A DNA stretch of 64,000 nucleotides from Enchytraeus crypticus (taxonomy: Eukaryota; Annelida; Clitellata; Enchytraeida; Enchytraeidae). Numbering within the stretch: position 1 is the stretch's first letter; each line of letters begins with the position of its first letter. The position numbers and the translations under genes are program-made. Location of the stretch: contig CAJHZI010000240.1 of the NCBI GenBank assembly GCA_905160935.1, positions 512,501 to 576,500 on the forward strand. Direction: 5' to 3'. This document shows positions 23,529-34,949 of this stretch, one piece after another. Under the pieces are notes generated by a model. That model did no database searches. It was not told the DNA's origin and saw nothing but the letters and a program-made list of their open reading frames with translations.

Positions 23529-24752
23529 CTACCTACTGGCAGATCCATGTTATATAACGCCTCCACTCTTCTCTGTCTTCCGTTTTCCTCTTCATGTCTA
23601 CATATGATTGGAACTTTAAATCATCTAGCAATACTAATTCTTGTTGTACAATTATTCTAGGGAGATTCAGCTTAAGACGAGGTGAGCCCCTCTGCCTTCC
23701 TCAGCTTCGACTAACGTTTACTGGGCAGGGGCGTCAAACCATGAGAAAACAATCCAGAGAGCAATCAACAATTTACTCTCTGAAGTTTTCATCCGCTATT
23801 TTTGTCGAAACAACACATTCATTATTTGGACAAAAATAATTCGGATGAAAACTTTAGGGAGTTCAAAAAAGTTAAAGTTGCTCAGGTTTTAGAGCAGCTG
23901 AAATCGATTAGAGCACACGTATAATTAGACTTAATAAAATAATAATAACTTTAACAGTAATAATAATGGTAAAGAAATTATATAGATGATAGGCCTATAA
24001 TAATTATTTAAAAAATCTAATAATAATAGTAGTAATAATAATAATAATAATAATAATAATAGTAAGACGATTTTCGGCGATTCAGCACGTATTGCTTGAA
24101 TCGTTTTTATCAAACCCCAGGTTCTTTACACCGGGGTAAAAAAAATTGTTAAAAGATTTTATAATAAAAAAAATAATAATAATATTAATATTAATAATAA
24201 TAATAAGCGAGAGATGATCTTTTCTTTGGCAAAGGCTTTCCATGACTATGCAAAGATTTAATGCAGTCTGCTTCAACAATTCTTTTAAGCCGATTGATGA
24301 CCTCGAGTAGCCGGGCGGCGATTCAGCACGTATTGCTTGAATCGTTTTTATCAAACCTCAGGTTCTTAAACCGTGGTAAATATAAAATAATGATAATAAT
24401 AATAACACGGTATTTTGGAGCGGAGAGCCAGATTATATAATAAACAAATAATAAAAATAAAAATCCTCTTATATTAAGATTAAAGTTAGATTAAAGATTA
24501 AATCAAGGTTAAAGGGTTAATATAAAAATAAAAAAATATAAAAATAACATAAAAATAGTCATAATAATAATAATTATTATAGCTACAACGCATCGTACGA
24601 CCCGTATGATGTCTAGATAACGATAATCATAATAAAATAATAAAAATAGAGTAATAATAATAATAATATTAAAGGTTTAAAGTCCGTTTCCTCATAAAAG
24701 AATGATGCCAGGGACATCCCGCTAATCGTATGTCACTGCAATCGTTCAACCC

Positions 24753-24788
<36 letters not shown>

Positions 24789-25162
24789 TTAATAGTGTTA
24801 ATAATAATAATAATAATAATATTAATAGTGTTAATAATAATAATAATAATATTAATAGTGTTAATAATAATAATAATAATATTTATTTAAAAAATAATGA
24901 TAATAGCGGTCTAAAGGACGCTGACATTTTGAAATCAACTTTTGGAACCTTTGGACTTAAATTTCATTGGAAGAAACTACATGTATTATTCAATTTTACG
25001 ATATTTGAAATTTCGAGGAAACGCATGAATTTTTTTAATTAATTGTCTATAAAGTCATACGAATATTACACTAATTTTATAAAATGTAACAATTAAATAT
25101 ATAAAATTAAAATAAATCATATATACATAATACAATTTCTTTTATTTAAATTTTTAACTCAG
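23457..25162. repeat. Gene A intron 9: GA-tailed repeat, hairpin, TAA arrays with retroelement ends
   Basis: 23495-23760 is a minus-strand copy of the short GA-tailed repeat. 23779-23863 is an imperfect inverted repeat (AGTTTTCATCCG paired with CGGATGAAAACT, plus ATTTTTGTC with GACAAAAAT). 24066-24157 and 24205-24385 are 3' ends of the restriction-endonuclease retroelement, both in TAA-rich DNA. 24672-24750 is an L2/CR1-like tail. 24750-24890 has TAA repeats with an ATATTAATAGTGTT motif three times. Confidence 0.7.
24205..24385 (+). mobile_element. 5'-truncated end of restriction-endonuclease LINE
   Basis: Matches the last 180 bp of the 41300-42500 element: TTTTCTTTGGCAAAGGCTTT, then GATGACCTCGAGTAGCCGGG and CGTATTGCTTGAATCG. 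It begins directly in TAA repeats and ends with TAAATATAAAATAATGATAA. A second, shorter end is at 24066-24157. Confidence 0.8.
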
Positions 25163-25256
25163 ATTACGAAGAGCTGAGCTAAGAATTCAACAGATGGCGT
25201 GGAAGATCAGCTACAACGATTTGAACTTCACAATCAATTCAACATCGACGACCTTG
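25163..25256 (+). CDS. Gene A exon 10: juxtamembrane segment of kinase-homology domain
   Basis: 94-nt exon after acceptor TAACTCAG, before donor GTAAGC. It encodes LRRAELRIQQMAWKISYNDL, the conserved 'L-x-R-E/AEL-x-x-M-x-W-x-I/V-x-W/Y-x-D-L/I' linker that joins the membrane helix to the kinase-homology domain in this family. It completes the split codon of exon 9 and ends in phase 0. Confidence 0.92.
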
Positions 25257-27747
25257 GTAAGCACTGAAATATATAATCGCTCTCTCGCTCTTAGTGCACT
25301 GCCTACTGGCAGGTCCATGCTATATAGCGTGCCACTCATCTCTATCTTCCGTTTTCCTCTTCATGTCCACATACGAGTAGATTTTTAAATCATCTATAAC
25401 ATTCCTTATGATATACCAATATTGTTGGGGGATTCTGCTCATGAAGAGATGCGCCCCTATGCCTTCCTCTATAATCGTTATAATATCGTACCTGTTAAAT
25501 TAATAAAATACATTTTTGTAGCTAAGCCTCCTTTCAATTATTGTCGGCTTGTCTAGGAAAAATATACTGAAAAGACTTGCTAAAATTGGAAAGTTTTAAT
25601 TATGCATGGCAAACTGTAATTATGCGACTGTGCCGGTGGCTTGTTGAGAAGTTTTTCGACAGCGGATCAGTAGGTGCATGGTTCAAATTCAATGCTCGCC
25701 TCGTCACTGACGTGCTAACGAGCAAGAAACTGACGTTGAACTTGTCTTTAGCCTTCTAGAATCAAAGGGAGCGATGAAGGAAATAATGTTGTGCCTATAC
25801 AATGCTGTGATTAAATACAATGCAGTGCCAACAATGCAGTGCCTAACAGTCCAGTGCCTAACAATGCAGTGCCTAACAATGCAGTGCCTAACAATGCAGT
25901 GCCTATAAAATGATGTGTCTATCAATGCAGTTGTTCCTATATGTTAATGAGAATGATATGAATGAAGTCGTATAAGTATACGACTTCAACAGCATTTCGC
26001 TGGCGGCTCTTAAACTTTAAATTTAAAATTACATTTAATATGATATCTGAAAAATTTAGCCTTGAAATTTAATACTGATGAAGTCTCTCTGTCGCTTATT
26101 ATTATATAGCCTACTCATTTTTAAAATATTAGAAAGCGGGGATGGGGTATAATGATCCAGAAGTCATTTCGTTGGATTTGCGAAATGGATATTCTAAAAA
26201 TATTGACAAGTAGGCCTAAGCTTACTTAAAGGGTTATTATATTTTCGTCAGTTGCTCAATTTGTTCTTATTTCTATATTTTTCCCTGTTAATATAAAGCC
26301 GAACAATGTTTGGCCGATTCAATTATTACCTAACTGAAAGAGATCACTTAGAAAAAATGAAAAAAAGGAAGAAAAGAAGGAGGCCAAAACTGAGAGGAGG
26401 GGTGGGGGTAGCACATATTAATGGGTGAAGGCTCTCGGACTAGAGGGTTATTGATTCCCTCCCCAATCTTAGAAATTTAAAAAATTATAATTATTTAAAA
26501 TCTTAAATTTTTACAGATGCTCTGCATTTCTGACGAAACCTTATGTAAGACCTAGACTAGGGTCATGTAGTAGGGGAAGGGGCTAAAGGGTGAAGGGGCT
26601 AAAGGGTGAAGGGGCTAGATGCTTAGGCCTACTACTTTATGGTTTAAATGGACAAGTAGTTGAACATTGGGGAAGGCTGAGCATCGACGTTAGGGGGCAG
26701 CCCCCTAGCCCTCTAGTCTCATCCCTGGGAATCATATTCAGTATTTCTACTTTTGCCTCCAATAACGAAATTATTGGCTCAATTTAATTGTTGCAGTAGT
26801 TATAATATGAGAGTTAAAACATTTTTGATTAAAAAGAAAGCAGTTGATTCATACCAACAGTAATTTAATACCATTATTTTCTCGCCAAATCTTCTTTTAT
26901 ATTCAGCATATTGCTCTCGTACGGTAGTATCGTTATAAAATACTAGGCTATATATAATTGAATATTTTTAGGTATTATGAAGATTTCTATTCGTCAGTTT
27001 GACAACTAAACAAATATAACTAATGTCTTTAATTGAAACAGTGCAGACTATAAACAAAAGGGTGATAACTAAACAATGTTGCACTAGAGAGCTACCACAA
27101 AAATTATTCAAGACATTTTGTTTTTATTATAGACTGATACTTCTCTTAAAGTTGGAAGTTTAATTCTAATTTCTTACTTTTACATACAGTAGAGTATTCA
27201 GATATTTTTAAAGCTCAACCGAAAAGCTCTCTGCTTCAGAACGTAAGCGTTTTGCACATCCTGCTTAGATTTAGGGCCTACATGCTACATGTACGTTTTA
27301 AAGCTAAAAAAGCTAATGTTAACGTCGGTTTCTTCACTCGAAAGCGATGTCAGTGACGGGTGAGTCCAGGATTTGAACCCCACACATAATGATCCGCAGT
27401 CGAATATTTTACCGACATTTTACCGAGATGTTGGTATGTATTTTTTATGTATTTTTCTGTGTGTTTGAAGTATTTTGCATGCATTTTGTATGTATTATGT
27501 ACTGTATGTACACATATTGTAAATATGTATCTTTGTGCATTTTGTAAGTATTATGTGTTTTGCATGCATTGTCTTTCATTATGGCTGGAGCCAGTGGCGA
27601 TGTCGGTTAGATACTCGACCGCGGATCAGTATGTGCGGTGTTCAAAGCCTGGGCTCGCCCGTCACTGACATCGTTTTTGAGGAAACTGACGTTAACATTA
27701 TTATTTGTTCTCTACATATTTTGTGTGCATTTTTGTGAAACACCCAG
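25257..27747. repeat. Gene A intron 10: GA-tailed repeat, SINE-1 copies, small tandem repeats
   Basis: 25275-25480 is a minus-strand GA-tailed repeat. 25634-25757 is a SINE-1 subfamily copy (GCGGATCAGTAGGTGCATGG). 25795-25930 has about six copies of a 15-bp unit (CAGTGCCTAACAATG). 25966-25991 is a near-perfect palindrome (TGAAGTCGTATA). 26573-26620 has a 17-bp unit three times (GGGGCTAAAGGGTGAA). 27305-27425 (minus) and 27585-27700 (plus) are SINE-1 copies facing each other. 26620-27300 shows nothing recognisable. Confidence 0.65.
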
Positions 27748-27927
27748 AAGTTGAAATCGGTCAGCAGTTTCCGGGACTCTCAAACAGCCCTGACGAATGA
27801 GCTGGAAACTGGAAGTCTGCTAAACGGAGAGAAGCTTGCCTTGTACAAGGGAGTTGTTGTTGTTATCAGCGAATGCGAGAAACGTTCTGTCAGTCTAAAT
27901 AGGCAGGATCTCCTGATGCTCGTTAAA
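27748..27927 (+). CDS. Gene A exon 11: kinase-homology domain N-lobe, ATP-lysine absent
   Basis: 180-nt exon after acceptor CACCCAG, before donor GTATAG, phase 0 at both ends. It encodes SSFRDSQTALTNELETGSLL, then LALYKGVVVVISECEKRS and LNRQDLLMLVK. The 'YKG-VVVIS' strand is where active kinases and many cyclase receptors carry the VAIK lysine; here that residue is serine, so ATP-dependent phosphotransfer is unlikely. Confidence 0.9.
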
Positions 27928-29611
27928 GTATAGCATAACGTTTTTCTATTCGAGTTTCTTTGGCTTTGATATTTATAATTTAGAAGCTGTTACAGTTCCC
28001 TAAGTATAAGTCACGTTTAGCATGTTATGTCAGTCTAAAATGTCATTGTTAAATTACCAAGATATTACTTTAGTTATTATTATGCTATCACTTCAAGGTT
28101 ATGAACTACAAAAAATAATAATTAATTCGTTAAATAAATAATAATACAAATAAATTACCAAAATACCATTCGAAAAAGACATTATTGGTTTATTTTTTAT
28201 CTTTACAAGATTATAAACTTTGTGGTTTAAGTCAGAATGACTTTATATGTAAACACATTTAATATTATTTTTAAAGCAAAATTGCAATAATTGAATTTAT
28301 TTTTAATGGCACGTGGTATTCGTTCTTAAGATAGAAAGCTGTTTACCATCTCCATGGATCCCCTCAGAATTGACTCTCATGCGTGTATCTACCTACCATC
28401 CTTATATCTCTTTCATAGTCATATGGCATGAGTAGCGGCTGGCATTTAAACCTACTTTTGCATTTAATTCCATGTTTCTGGCTTGAATGCTTGAATTTCT
28501 CTATTTTGCACCGCTATTGGGCCCTCTCTTGCTCATTGGCTCGAATTTGATTCAATAGAACTCCACGTTAACATTGATGACAGTAGTACGCTCATTGTTG
28601 CTTCTGTTGTTGTTCCATGTATAGAATATTCAAACAGTGTGTTTTTGAATAGTTTCGAATCGCTAAAAAGGATGCATTGATCTTCATAAGTAACTTGTTA
28701 GTTAGTATTATGCCAGATATCAAGGATATAATAGTGGTGTTTAGTGATATAATAGTGGTGTTTAGTGATATAATAGTGGTGTTTAGTGATATAATAGTGG
28801 TGTTTATGTGGTTTCAGTTTATTTTTGCTAAGAGATTGATTGCATATATTTTAGTAGACTGTACTTTGTTAGTTACCAGGATCTTGCACAAGGCTGCACA
28901 ACATTTACACAAGACTTACACAAGACTTACACAAGACTTACACATGACTTACACAAGACTTACACAAGATTTACACATGACTTACACAAGACTTACACAA
29001 GATTTACACATGACTTACACAAGACTTACACAAAACTTACACAAGACTTACACAAGACTTACACAAGACTTACACAAGACTTACACAAGACTTACACAAA
29101 ACTTACACAAGACTTACCCAAGACTTACATAAGACTTACACAAGACTTGCATAAGACTTGCACAAGACTTACACAAGACTGCAGATCCAGACGTAAGAAA
29201 GCACTCTTTAGTGATGTCATAATTTGAAGCTTTTATAAAAGCAATTATGGGAGGAGCGCACTTAGTTAAGCTGATCGTCAATTGAACGAAGTAAAGCCAT
29301 GTTGCGCTCGGTTAGTAGTTTGTAGACGACTATTTTTGAAGACTGCATGCCGATAATTTTGAATGTAAATATTCCCCAGGGTGTTGGAGGGTTATTCCTA
29401 AATCCGCGCAGGCTGCTGTTTGAGCTTCAACAAAAGGTAACGATTACTAAAATTTAACCACGGAGAGGAATGGAGGAAATAACGAAAAAACAAAAACATC
29501 AACTAAGAAATGAAACTATGTAGCACATGCGGTATGTTATGTGTATAACTATACAGAATTTAAAAACCCATTATGCAAAGATATTACAAGAGTGTACTTT
29601 TCTATTTGTAG
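27928..29611. repeat. Gene A intron 11: 21-bp and 11-bp tandem repeats
   Basis: 28724-28805 has four copies of a 21-bp unit (GTGATATAATAGTGGTGTTTA). 28890-29180 is about 25 copies of an 11-bp unit (ACTTACACAAG) with ACATG and ATTTA variants. The open frame across both (28677-29132) is a repeat artefact. 27928-28680 is AT-rich with no feature recognised. Confidence 0.8.
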
Positions 29612-29716
29612 TTGAAAGAGTTGAATCACGACAACGTACAGAGTTTCATAGGAGCCTGTGTAGAACCTGATCACATCTGCTACGTTGTGCAGCGATGCAG
29701 TCGTGGGTCATTAAGG
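29612..29716 (+). CDS. Gene A exon 12: kinase-homology domain
   Basis: 105-nt exon after acceptor TATTTGTAG, before donor GTAAGT. It encodes LKELNHDNVQSFIGACVEPD, then CYVVQRCSRGSLR, matching the family's 'ELxHxNxxxFxGACxxPP' and 'YCxRGSLxD' motifs. Phase 0 at both ends. Confidence 0.93.
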
Positions 29717-29768
29717 GTAAGTGCTGATAAAGAAGATCTGTGCCATACTATAGCTCTATGGTTTCATA

Positions 29769-31231
29769 TAGAGATGGAAATTTTAAGAATTTCTAGAGTT
29801 CGGGTTCGGTTCGGTTCGTTGAAAATGAAACTTCGGTTCGGTTCGGGTTCGGTTCTAAGAAGGTTTCGGGTTCGGTTCGGGTTCGGCTTGCTTTCCAACT
29901 AGCAAGAGTTCGATTCGAGTTCGAAATGGTTTGGTTTGGATAATGTTTCAATTGCTTAACTTTACTTATAATAATCATGGTTATGACAAACATGTTTAAA
30001 ATGGTTTATGGTAAATATGCTTAAAAATGCATTAAGTAATATTAGCTGCCACATCTTTTCACCTGGGTAAAAATGTGACAATGAAAAAAGGAGAGAAGTG
30101 TATTATTCCTGTACATTTCATAAAATAATGTAAGTTGATCAACAAATGTTTATAATATAGATATTTAGCTTTATTATTGTATCTGAAATATTCTCCTTGA
30201 TTATAACGAGCAAATAGAATGCTTCATCAATTTTTTAATTTTTATTGTCACTATACGCCTATATATTATATACATGTATAATGAAGTGGAAATGTCTTGG
30301 CTAAAATTTGATCCAATATTTGAGAGACAAAGTGCAATTTTGTAACAAAAGTGTCAAATAAAGATGATTTGGTAAACACATGTACTTCCATAGAAAAATG
30401 ATCATAATATACACCGTTTGCTATCAACTGACCAGTAATAAGCTTCATAATTTACCTTAGGGTTTCAAATTTTAAACTCTGAGATCAACTATGAAGTTAC
30501 GAAAATTGTTATGAAATTATTGCATTGCTATGGTGCAAAATTATTTACTCCAGATAGCCTTAACACATGTAGAATATCATATATAATTATTTGTAAATCT
30601 GGCTGCAAAAATATTAAGGTAGCACACTAAAATTATAAAAAATTCGTAATTTTAATTTAGCAAGAACAAATCCACCTAGATTGAGTCAAGCATTTTCAGA
30701 TTTTTATGGGATACCCTCATCACTTCTGTCTCTTTTACGTTAATCTTCATTCAATATTTCAATCCTGTATCATTCAGACTACCCGTTATCGTCTGTAGGC
30801 TCGACTCGCTTACCGCTACCATTCCTTTGTACCGCTACCATTTTAAAATTTGTGTCGGAACCAGCCTTACCTGAATATATGCTGTTAGATACTGTAAGAC
30901 ATGTAAATGCAAAAACTAATATATATTTGTATTGTTCTTACTATCTTACCTGAATATATGCTGTTAGATACTGTAAGACATGTAAATGCAAAAACTAATA
31001 TATATTTGTATTGTTCTTACTATCTTTATTTAATTTCATGCTGGTGAAGAAGAAAGGAACTCCAAGAGTTTGGTTCCGTTCGGTTTGGACGAAGTCTGGG
31101 TTCGGGTTCGGTTCGGCCAGAATCTGGGTTCGGGTTCGGTCAGAGTATGGGTTCTAGTTCGGTTCGGTTCGATCAAAATTCTAGAATTTAGGGTTCGGTT
31201 CGGTTCGGGTTCGATTCGATTCCCATCCCTA
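29769..31231. mobile_element. hAT-like non-autonomous DNA transposon
   Basis: Identical 8-bp sequences GTTTCATA flank the element at 29761-29768 and 31232-31239. The ends are inverted (TAGAGATGGAAAT against the complement of ATTCCCATCCCTA, 11 of 13 matching). An 8-bp target duplication with TAGGGATGG-like ends points to the hAT superfamily. Both subterminal regions carry GGTTC-rich arrays (29805-29940 and 31065-31220). There is no transposase. A 79-bp unit beginning TTACCTGAATATATGCTGTT is tandemly duplicated at about 30869-31026. Confidence 0.82.
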
Positions 31232-31285
31232 GTTTCATACTGTTAACAGCTATATTATATACAGTGGCAGGGGTTATTGCTCCAG

Positions 31286-31295
31286 TCAGTACAGA

Positions 31296-31351
<56 letters not shown>

Positions 31352-31370
31352 CCATCATCATCATCATAAT
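31286..31370. repeat. CAT trinucleotide run
   Basis: About 84 bp of CAT repeats in intron 12 of gene A, just outside the hAT-like element. A second GAT run lies at 31736-31790 in intron 13. Confidence 0.9.
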
Positions 31371-31500
31371 TAATAGTTAACCATTACTATTGAAGATAAC
31401 ACTAATTGAGTTAGAATCCATTGTTAAGAAACACTATTAAATGCGTCGATAATTGTTAGAATTTCGGAATGTACAATTTGTTTGTTTTCCTTAATTGCAG

Positions 31501-31572
31501 GACATTCTAAATGAGGACAGCATAAAACTGGATTGGTTCTTTCGTCTCTCCCTGATAACTGACCTTATCCGA
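31501..31572 (+). CDS. Gene A exon 13: kinase-homology domain
   Basis: 72-nt exon after acceptor AATTGCAG, before donor GTAAGT. It encodes DILNEDSIKLDWFFRLSLIT, continuing GSLR of exon 12 into the family motif 'GSLxDIL-ND-IKLDWxFxxSLixD'. Phase 0 at both ends. Confidence 0.93.
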
Positions 31573-31734
31573 GTAAGTGAATAAGTTTAAATACAAGCTT
31601 AAGCCAAGTTTAACGTCCTTTTCCTGCTTCGGTATAAGTCGCTGAAATAATACATATTTCAACATAAATTTCCAGAAGTCTTACGTAATATTATAAATAA
31701 CTTTAATAATTTTATAAACTAGATGAATGTATCT

Positions 31735-31767
<33 letters not shown>

Positions 31768-31821
31768 CGATGAGATGATGATGATGATTTTATAGTGACT
31801 CTGACGATATTCCATTTCCAG

Positions 31822-32182
31822 GGTGTGGCCTATATACATACCTCATTTCTACATTCACATGGGAATCTGAGTAGTGCTAACTGCGGAGTGGACAATCGAT
31901 GGTCCCTAAAAATAGGATGTCCGGTTCTGCAGCCATTCAGACTAGCAGAATCATCACTGGGCGAAGATATCTGTATTGAAAGAGTGGAGCAAACGGAGTG
32001 CGAAAAGAATGAAGAGCTGGAGAGATACCGGAGTCTGTTGTGGACCGCTCCAGAGCTGCTTCGTATGAGCGTCAGACCTGTCTATGGGACTCAGAAGGGA
32101 GACGTCTACAGCTTTGCTATCATAGCGCAGGAGATCGCTTACAGAGCTCCGCCGTTCTTTATGGACAGGGACGCCTCTAAAG
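31822..32182 (+). CDS. Gene A exon 14: kinase-homology domain C-lobe, catalytic loop and DFG lost
   Basis: 361-nt exon after acceptor ATTTCCAG, before donor GTATTT. It encodes GVAYIHTSFLHSHGNLSSAN, where HGNL replaces the HRD loop as in other receptor cyclases, then NRWSLKIGCPVLQPFR, where even the usual DYG is gone. LLWTAPELLR is the APE-equivalent, and GTQKGDVYSFAIIAQEIAYR matches the family's GDVYSF helix. It acts as a regulatory pseudokinase in the family. Confidence 0.94.
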
Positions 32183-32274
32183 GTATTTTTATTGCAAAAG
32201 CTTTTAAATTGGTCTCCAAATTTATTTCATTTCTATATCAGTTTCTGAAATTAGACATTTTTTCGCGTAATTAG

Positions 32275-32385
32275 GCCGCGCATATATCAGCGGTCGAGAA
32301 TCGAATCCACGAGAGTTCATCTCATGACTGGATATGTCTTTTAAAACTTTGTGAAGTTAGCTTACGCCTTTAACCATATACTAAC
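32275..32385 (-). repeat. Degenerate SINE-2 copy
   Basis: Read on the minus strand it has GGCGTAAGCTAACTTCAC, AAGTTTTAAAAGACA and box B GTGGATTCGATTCTC, in the order found in SINE-2 at 5930-6140 and 38265-38478. It lies in intron 14 of gene A. Confidence 0.5.
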
Positions 32386-32452
32386 ATATGCGATACGGGG
32401 ACATCGATGATATATTTTATTTGAATGTACTGCATTGTAATTCGTACTGAAG

Positions 32453-32630
32453 ATGTAGTGGAGAAGGTAAAGCAGGGAGGCTGGGAACCCTATAGACCTG
32501 TGCTGTCATCATCGTTGAGTGAAGTTCCTGAGATAGCTGACGTCATACGTCAGTGTTGGGCGGAGTCTCCACAAGATCGCCCCGCCTTCTGTGACATCAA
32601 CAAGATCACTAGACGAATAAACGGCGGGAG
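32453..32630 (+). CDS. Gene A exon 15: end of kinase-homology domain
   Basis: 178-nt exon; the acceptor is taken as TACTGAAG, which keeps the frame but has a poor pyrimidine tract. It encodes DVVEKVKQGGWEPYRPVLSS, then VIRQCWAESPQDRPAFCDIN, the conserved 'CW-E-P-RP-F' end of the domain. Donor is GTGGGG. Start confidence is lower than for the other exons. Confidence 0.85.
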
Positions 32631-33604
32631 GTGGGGCTTCAATATGTTATTGCTAATTTTATTTCTTCTTCAGTGCACTAGCAATTAACAGGTTCAAGGT
32701 ACATATTCATACTCAATGTTTGTTTTCTCGCGCCATAAGAGCAAGAGCACTCCTTAGATCAACGAGTTAATTCCTTCACAAAATCTATGCCGTATGTAGC
32801 CTCTAGCTTGGGAAAAGGTGGTTTCCCGTTGCCTTACACAGTTAGATGGATTAATTACTATTTAATCCTGGAATAATTTTTCATGGTGAGGTGGGTCCCC
32901 TCTTGCCATCCTCAGCTCCTGCCTACATAGCTCCTTTCTGCAGCTTACACGCAGCAGATTATTTGCGGTTGCCCCATTCTTCAGTAGTCCATCCATACCT
33001 GAGCACAACACGGGGAATTTTATGTACCACATGCAAAATAACGAGTGCACATTGGTTAAAATTTCCCAAAAGTCTTCACAGTATGCGATAGCTTCTTGGG
33101 TTCGTTTGATTAAAATTCAATTTAATCATTTCTTCATACAGTATTAGTATTTTTCGTCTTTAAGAGTAGCCCTTTGGGCTTATGACCTTGACGCTAAACC
33201 CTTATTATTATCATTGAGTAATATATATATATATCAATAGGGTAAACCTTCGATGTAATATTAAAAATTTGGTTAATGTTAATTTGATATTGAAATAATA
33301 TGTTTATAAAAGGTAAATATTAAAAATAATAATAATAAAGGTTTATTGGACGTTTCCTCATCCAAGGATGATGACAGGGACGCCTAATTCAATCTATGAC
33401 TCAATGCATCTCATAAAGATATTAATTACCCTATTTCAGCGCATGGAACTTATACTTTGCTTTGAATTTCTTCGACAATTTTACTTTATAAATGGAACAA
33501 GATTTGAATTAGATAGGATACCTTAAATACTGGTTATCTGTAATATAAAATAACAAGGTTAATTAAAATTTATTTTATTCTTGTTTTATATTGCCATGTC
33601 ATAG
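32631..33604. repeat. Gene A intron 15: dispersed repeat and LINE tail
   Basis: 32670-32880 is a copy of the repeat also at 186-330 (CATAAGAGCAAGAGCACTCC, CTATGCC). 33325-33400 is a minus-strand L2/CR1-like tail (GGTTTATTGGACGTTTCCTC) with an AATAATAATAA run. No exon is seen. Confidence 0.55.
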
Positions 33605-33745
33605 AAAGGTTGACATCATGGATCACGTTCTGGAGAAACTGGAGAAATACGCGAACAATCTGGAGTCCATTGTGGAGCAGAGAACTTCAGAACTTCTCAG
33701 TGAGAAACGAAAGACTGACGCTCTGCTGCAAAGAATGCTTCCACC
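33605..33745 (+). CDS. Gene A exon 16: dimerisation helix
   Basis: 141-nt exon after acceptor TGTCATAG, before donor GTAAGT. It encodes VDIMDHVLEKLEKYANNLES, then VEQRTSELLSEKRKTDALLQ and RMLPP, the coiled-coil signalling helix that sets the two cyclase domains together in receptor guanylyl cyclases. The motif is nearly invariant in the family. Confidence 0.95.
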
Positions 33746-33754
33746 GTAAGTAAT

Positions 33755-34060
33755 GAGCCTCTAGTCATGTGCCAATAGTCATGTCCCACTAGTCATGTAC
33801 CAATAGTCATGTGCCAATAGTCATGTGCCAATAGTCATGTGCCAATAGTCATATGCCACTAGTCATGTGCCAATAGTCTTGTGCCACTAGTCATGTTCCG
33901 CTGTTGATGTGTCTCTAGTCATGTGCCGCTAGCCATGTGCCGCTGGTCATGTGCCACTAGTCTTGTGCTACTAATCATATGTCACTAGTCATGTATCACT
34001 AGTCATGTGTTATGTGTTAGTCACTTGTCATGTACCACTAGTCATGTGCTAATAGATAAT
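33755..34060. repeat. 14-bp minisatellite in gene A intron 16
   Basis: About twenty variant copies of GTCATGTGCCAATA, starting nine bases after the exon 16 donor. Substitutions are spread along the array, so it is old or mixed. Confidence 0.85.
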
Positions 34061-34247
34061 ACTTATTTTATTTTCTACCAGAAAAAATAATTTAATTCTC
34101 TGTTTAGTTCTCTGAGATTCCACCTGGTAGAACACTAAAGTTAGAGTGAAATAGCTACTCAAAAAGGTTCTAACTATATCTATAAAATACCTAATAATTT
34201 TAAATAATACGTAGCAATCAATGTGCTGCTGTCCTATATAATTTCAG

Positions 34248-34440
34248 TTCCGTAGCAGATCAGCTGAAAATGGGAAAGACAGTTCCACCTGAGATGTTTC
34301 CCAGTGTTACCATCTACTTCTCAGACATCGCCGGCTTTACAAACCTCTCGTCAGAGTCGACACCGATGCAGGTCGTAGATCTACTCAATGATCTCTATGG
34401 AACGTTCGACGATACCATCTCTAGACATGATGTATATAAG
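34248..34440 (+). CDS. Gene A exon 17: guanylyl cyclase domain, first metal site
   Basis: 193-nt exon after acceptor TAATTTCAG, before donor GTAGAA. It encodes [20 protein letters not shown], then [19 protein letters not shown], with the first catalytic metal-binding aspartate in SDIAGFT. It ends DVYK, continuing into the next exon's VETIGD. Confidence 0.96.
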
Positions 34441-34675
34441 GTAGAAAATATTGGATAAGACATATTATAGATAGTACTTGAATTTTCTAACAAAATACGT
34501 ATATGTATTGAAACTTATAATCTACAGTATTTTTTATTTGAGATTTATGCAGAAATAAAATATTTTCAATGATGGGGCAAAGTTACTTCTAATTTACTTA
34601 TTTTAATTCAAATTAAAGTTGTTATAATTTGATTAAAACGAAAGGACATTAAATAATTCATTCAAAATTTATCAG

Positions 34676-34949
34676 GTCGAGACGATAGGAGACGCGTACA
34701 TGGTGGTAAGTGGACTACCGGTACAGAACGGTGGTAGACATATCATGGAGATATGTAACATGGCACTGGATCTACTCAGTGAGGCGTCCGTCTTTAAGAT
34801 CCGTCATAAACCTGAAGCAGCTCTCAGAGTCAGGATTGGTATCCACACCGGACCCTGTGCTGCAGGTGTGGTAGGACACACGATGCCTCGCTACTGTTTG
34901 TTTGGAGACACCGTCAACGTCGCCTCCAGGATGGAATCTACTGGAGAAG
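34676..34949 (+). CDS. Gene A exon 18: guanylyl cyclase domain, second metal site and base selection
   Basis: 274-nt exon after acceptor TTATCAG, before donor [26 protein letters not shown] holds the guanine-selecting glutamate and the second metal aspartate. [20 protein letters not shown] follows, then [20 protein letters not shown] with the guanine-selecting cysteine and the transition-state asparagine and arginine. All key residues of an active GTP cyclase are present. Confidence 0.97.

Noticed and set aside
28677-29132. 151-codon frame with TYTRLTQDLH-type repeats
   Set aside because: Produced by an 11-bp tandem repeat; no start context, splice support or counterpart elsewhere.
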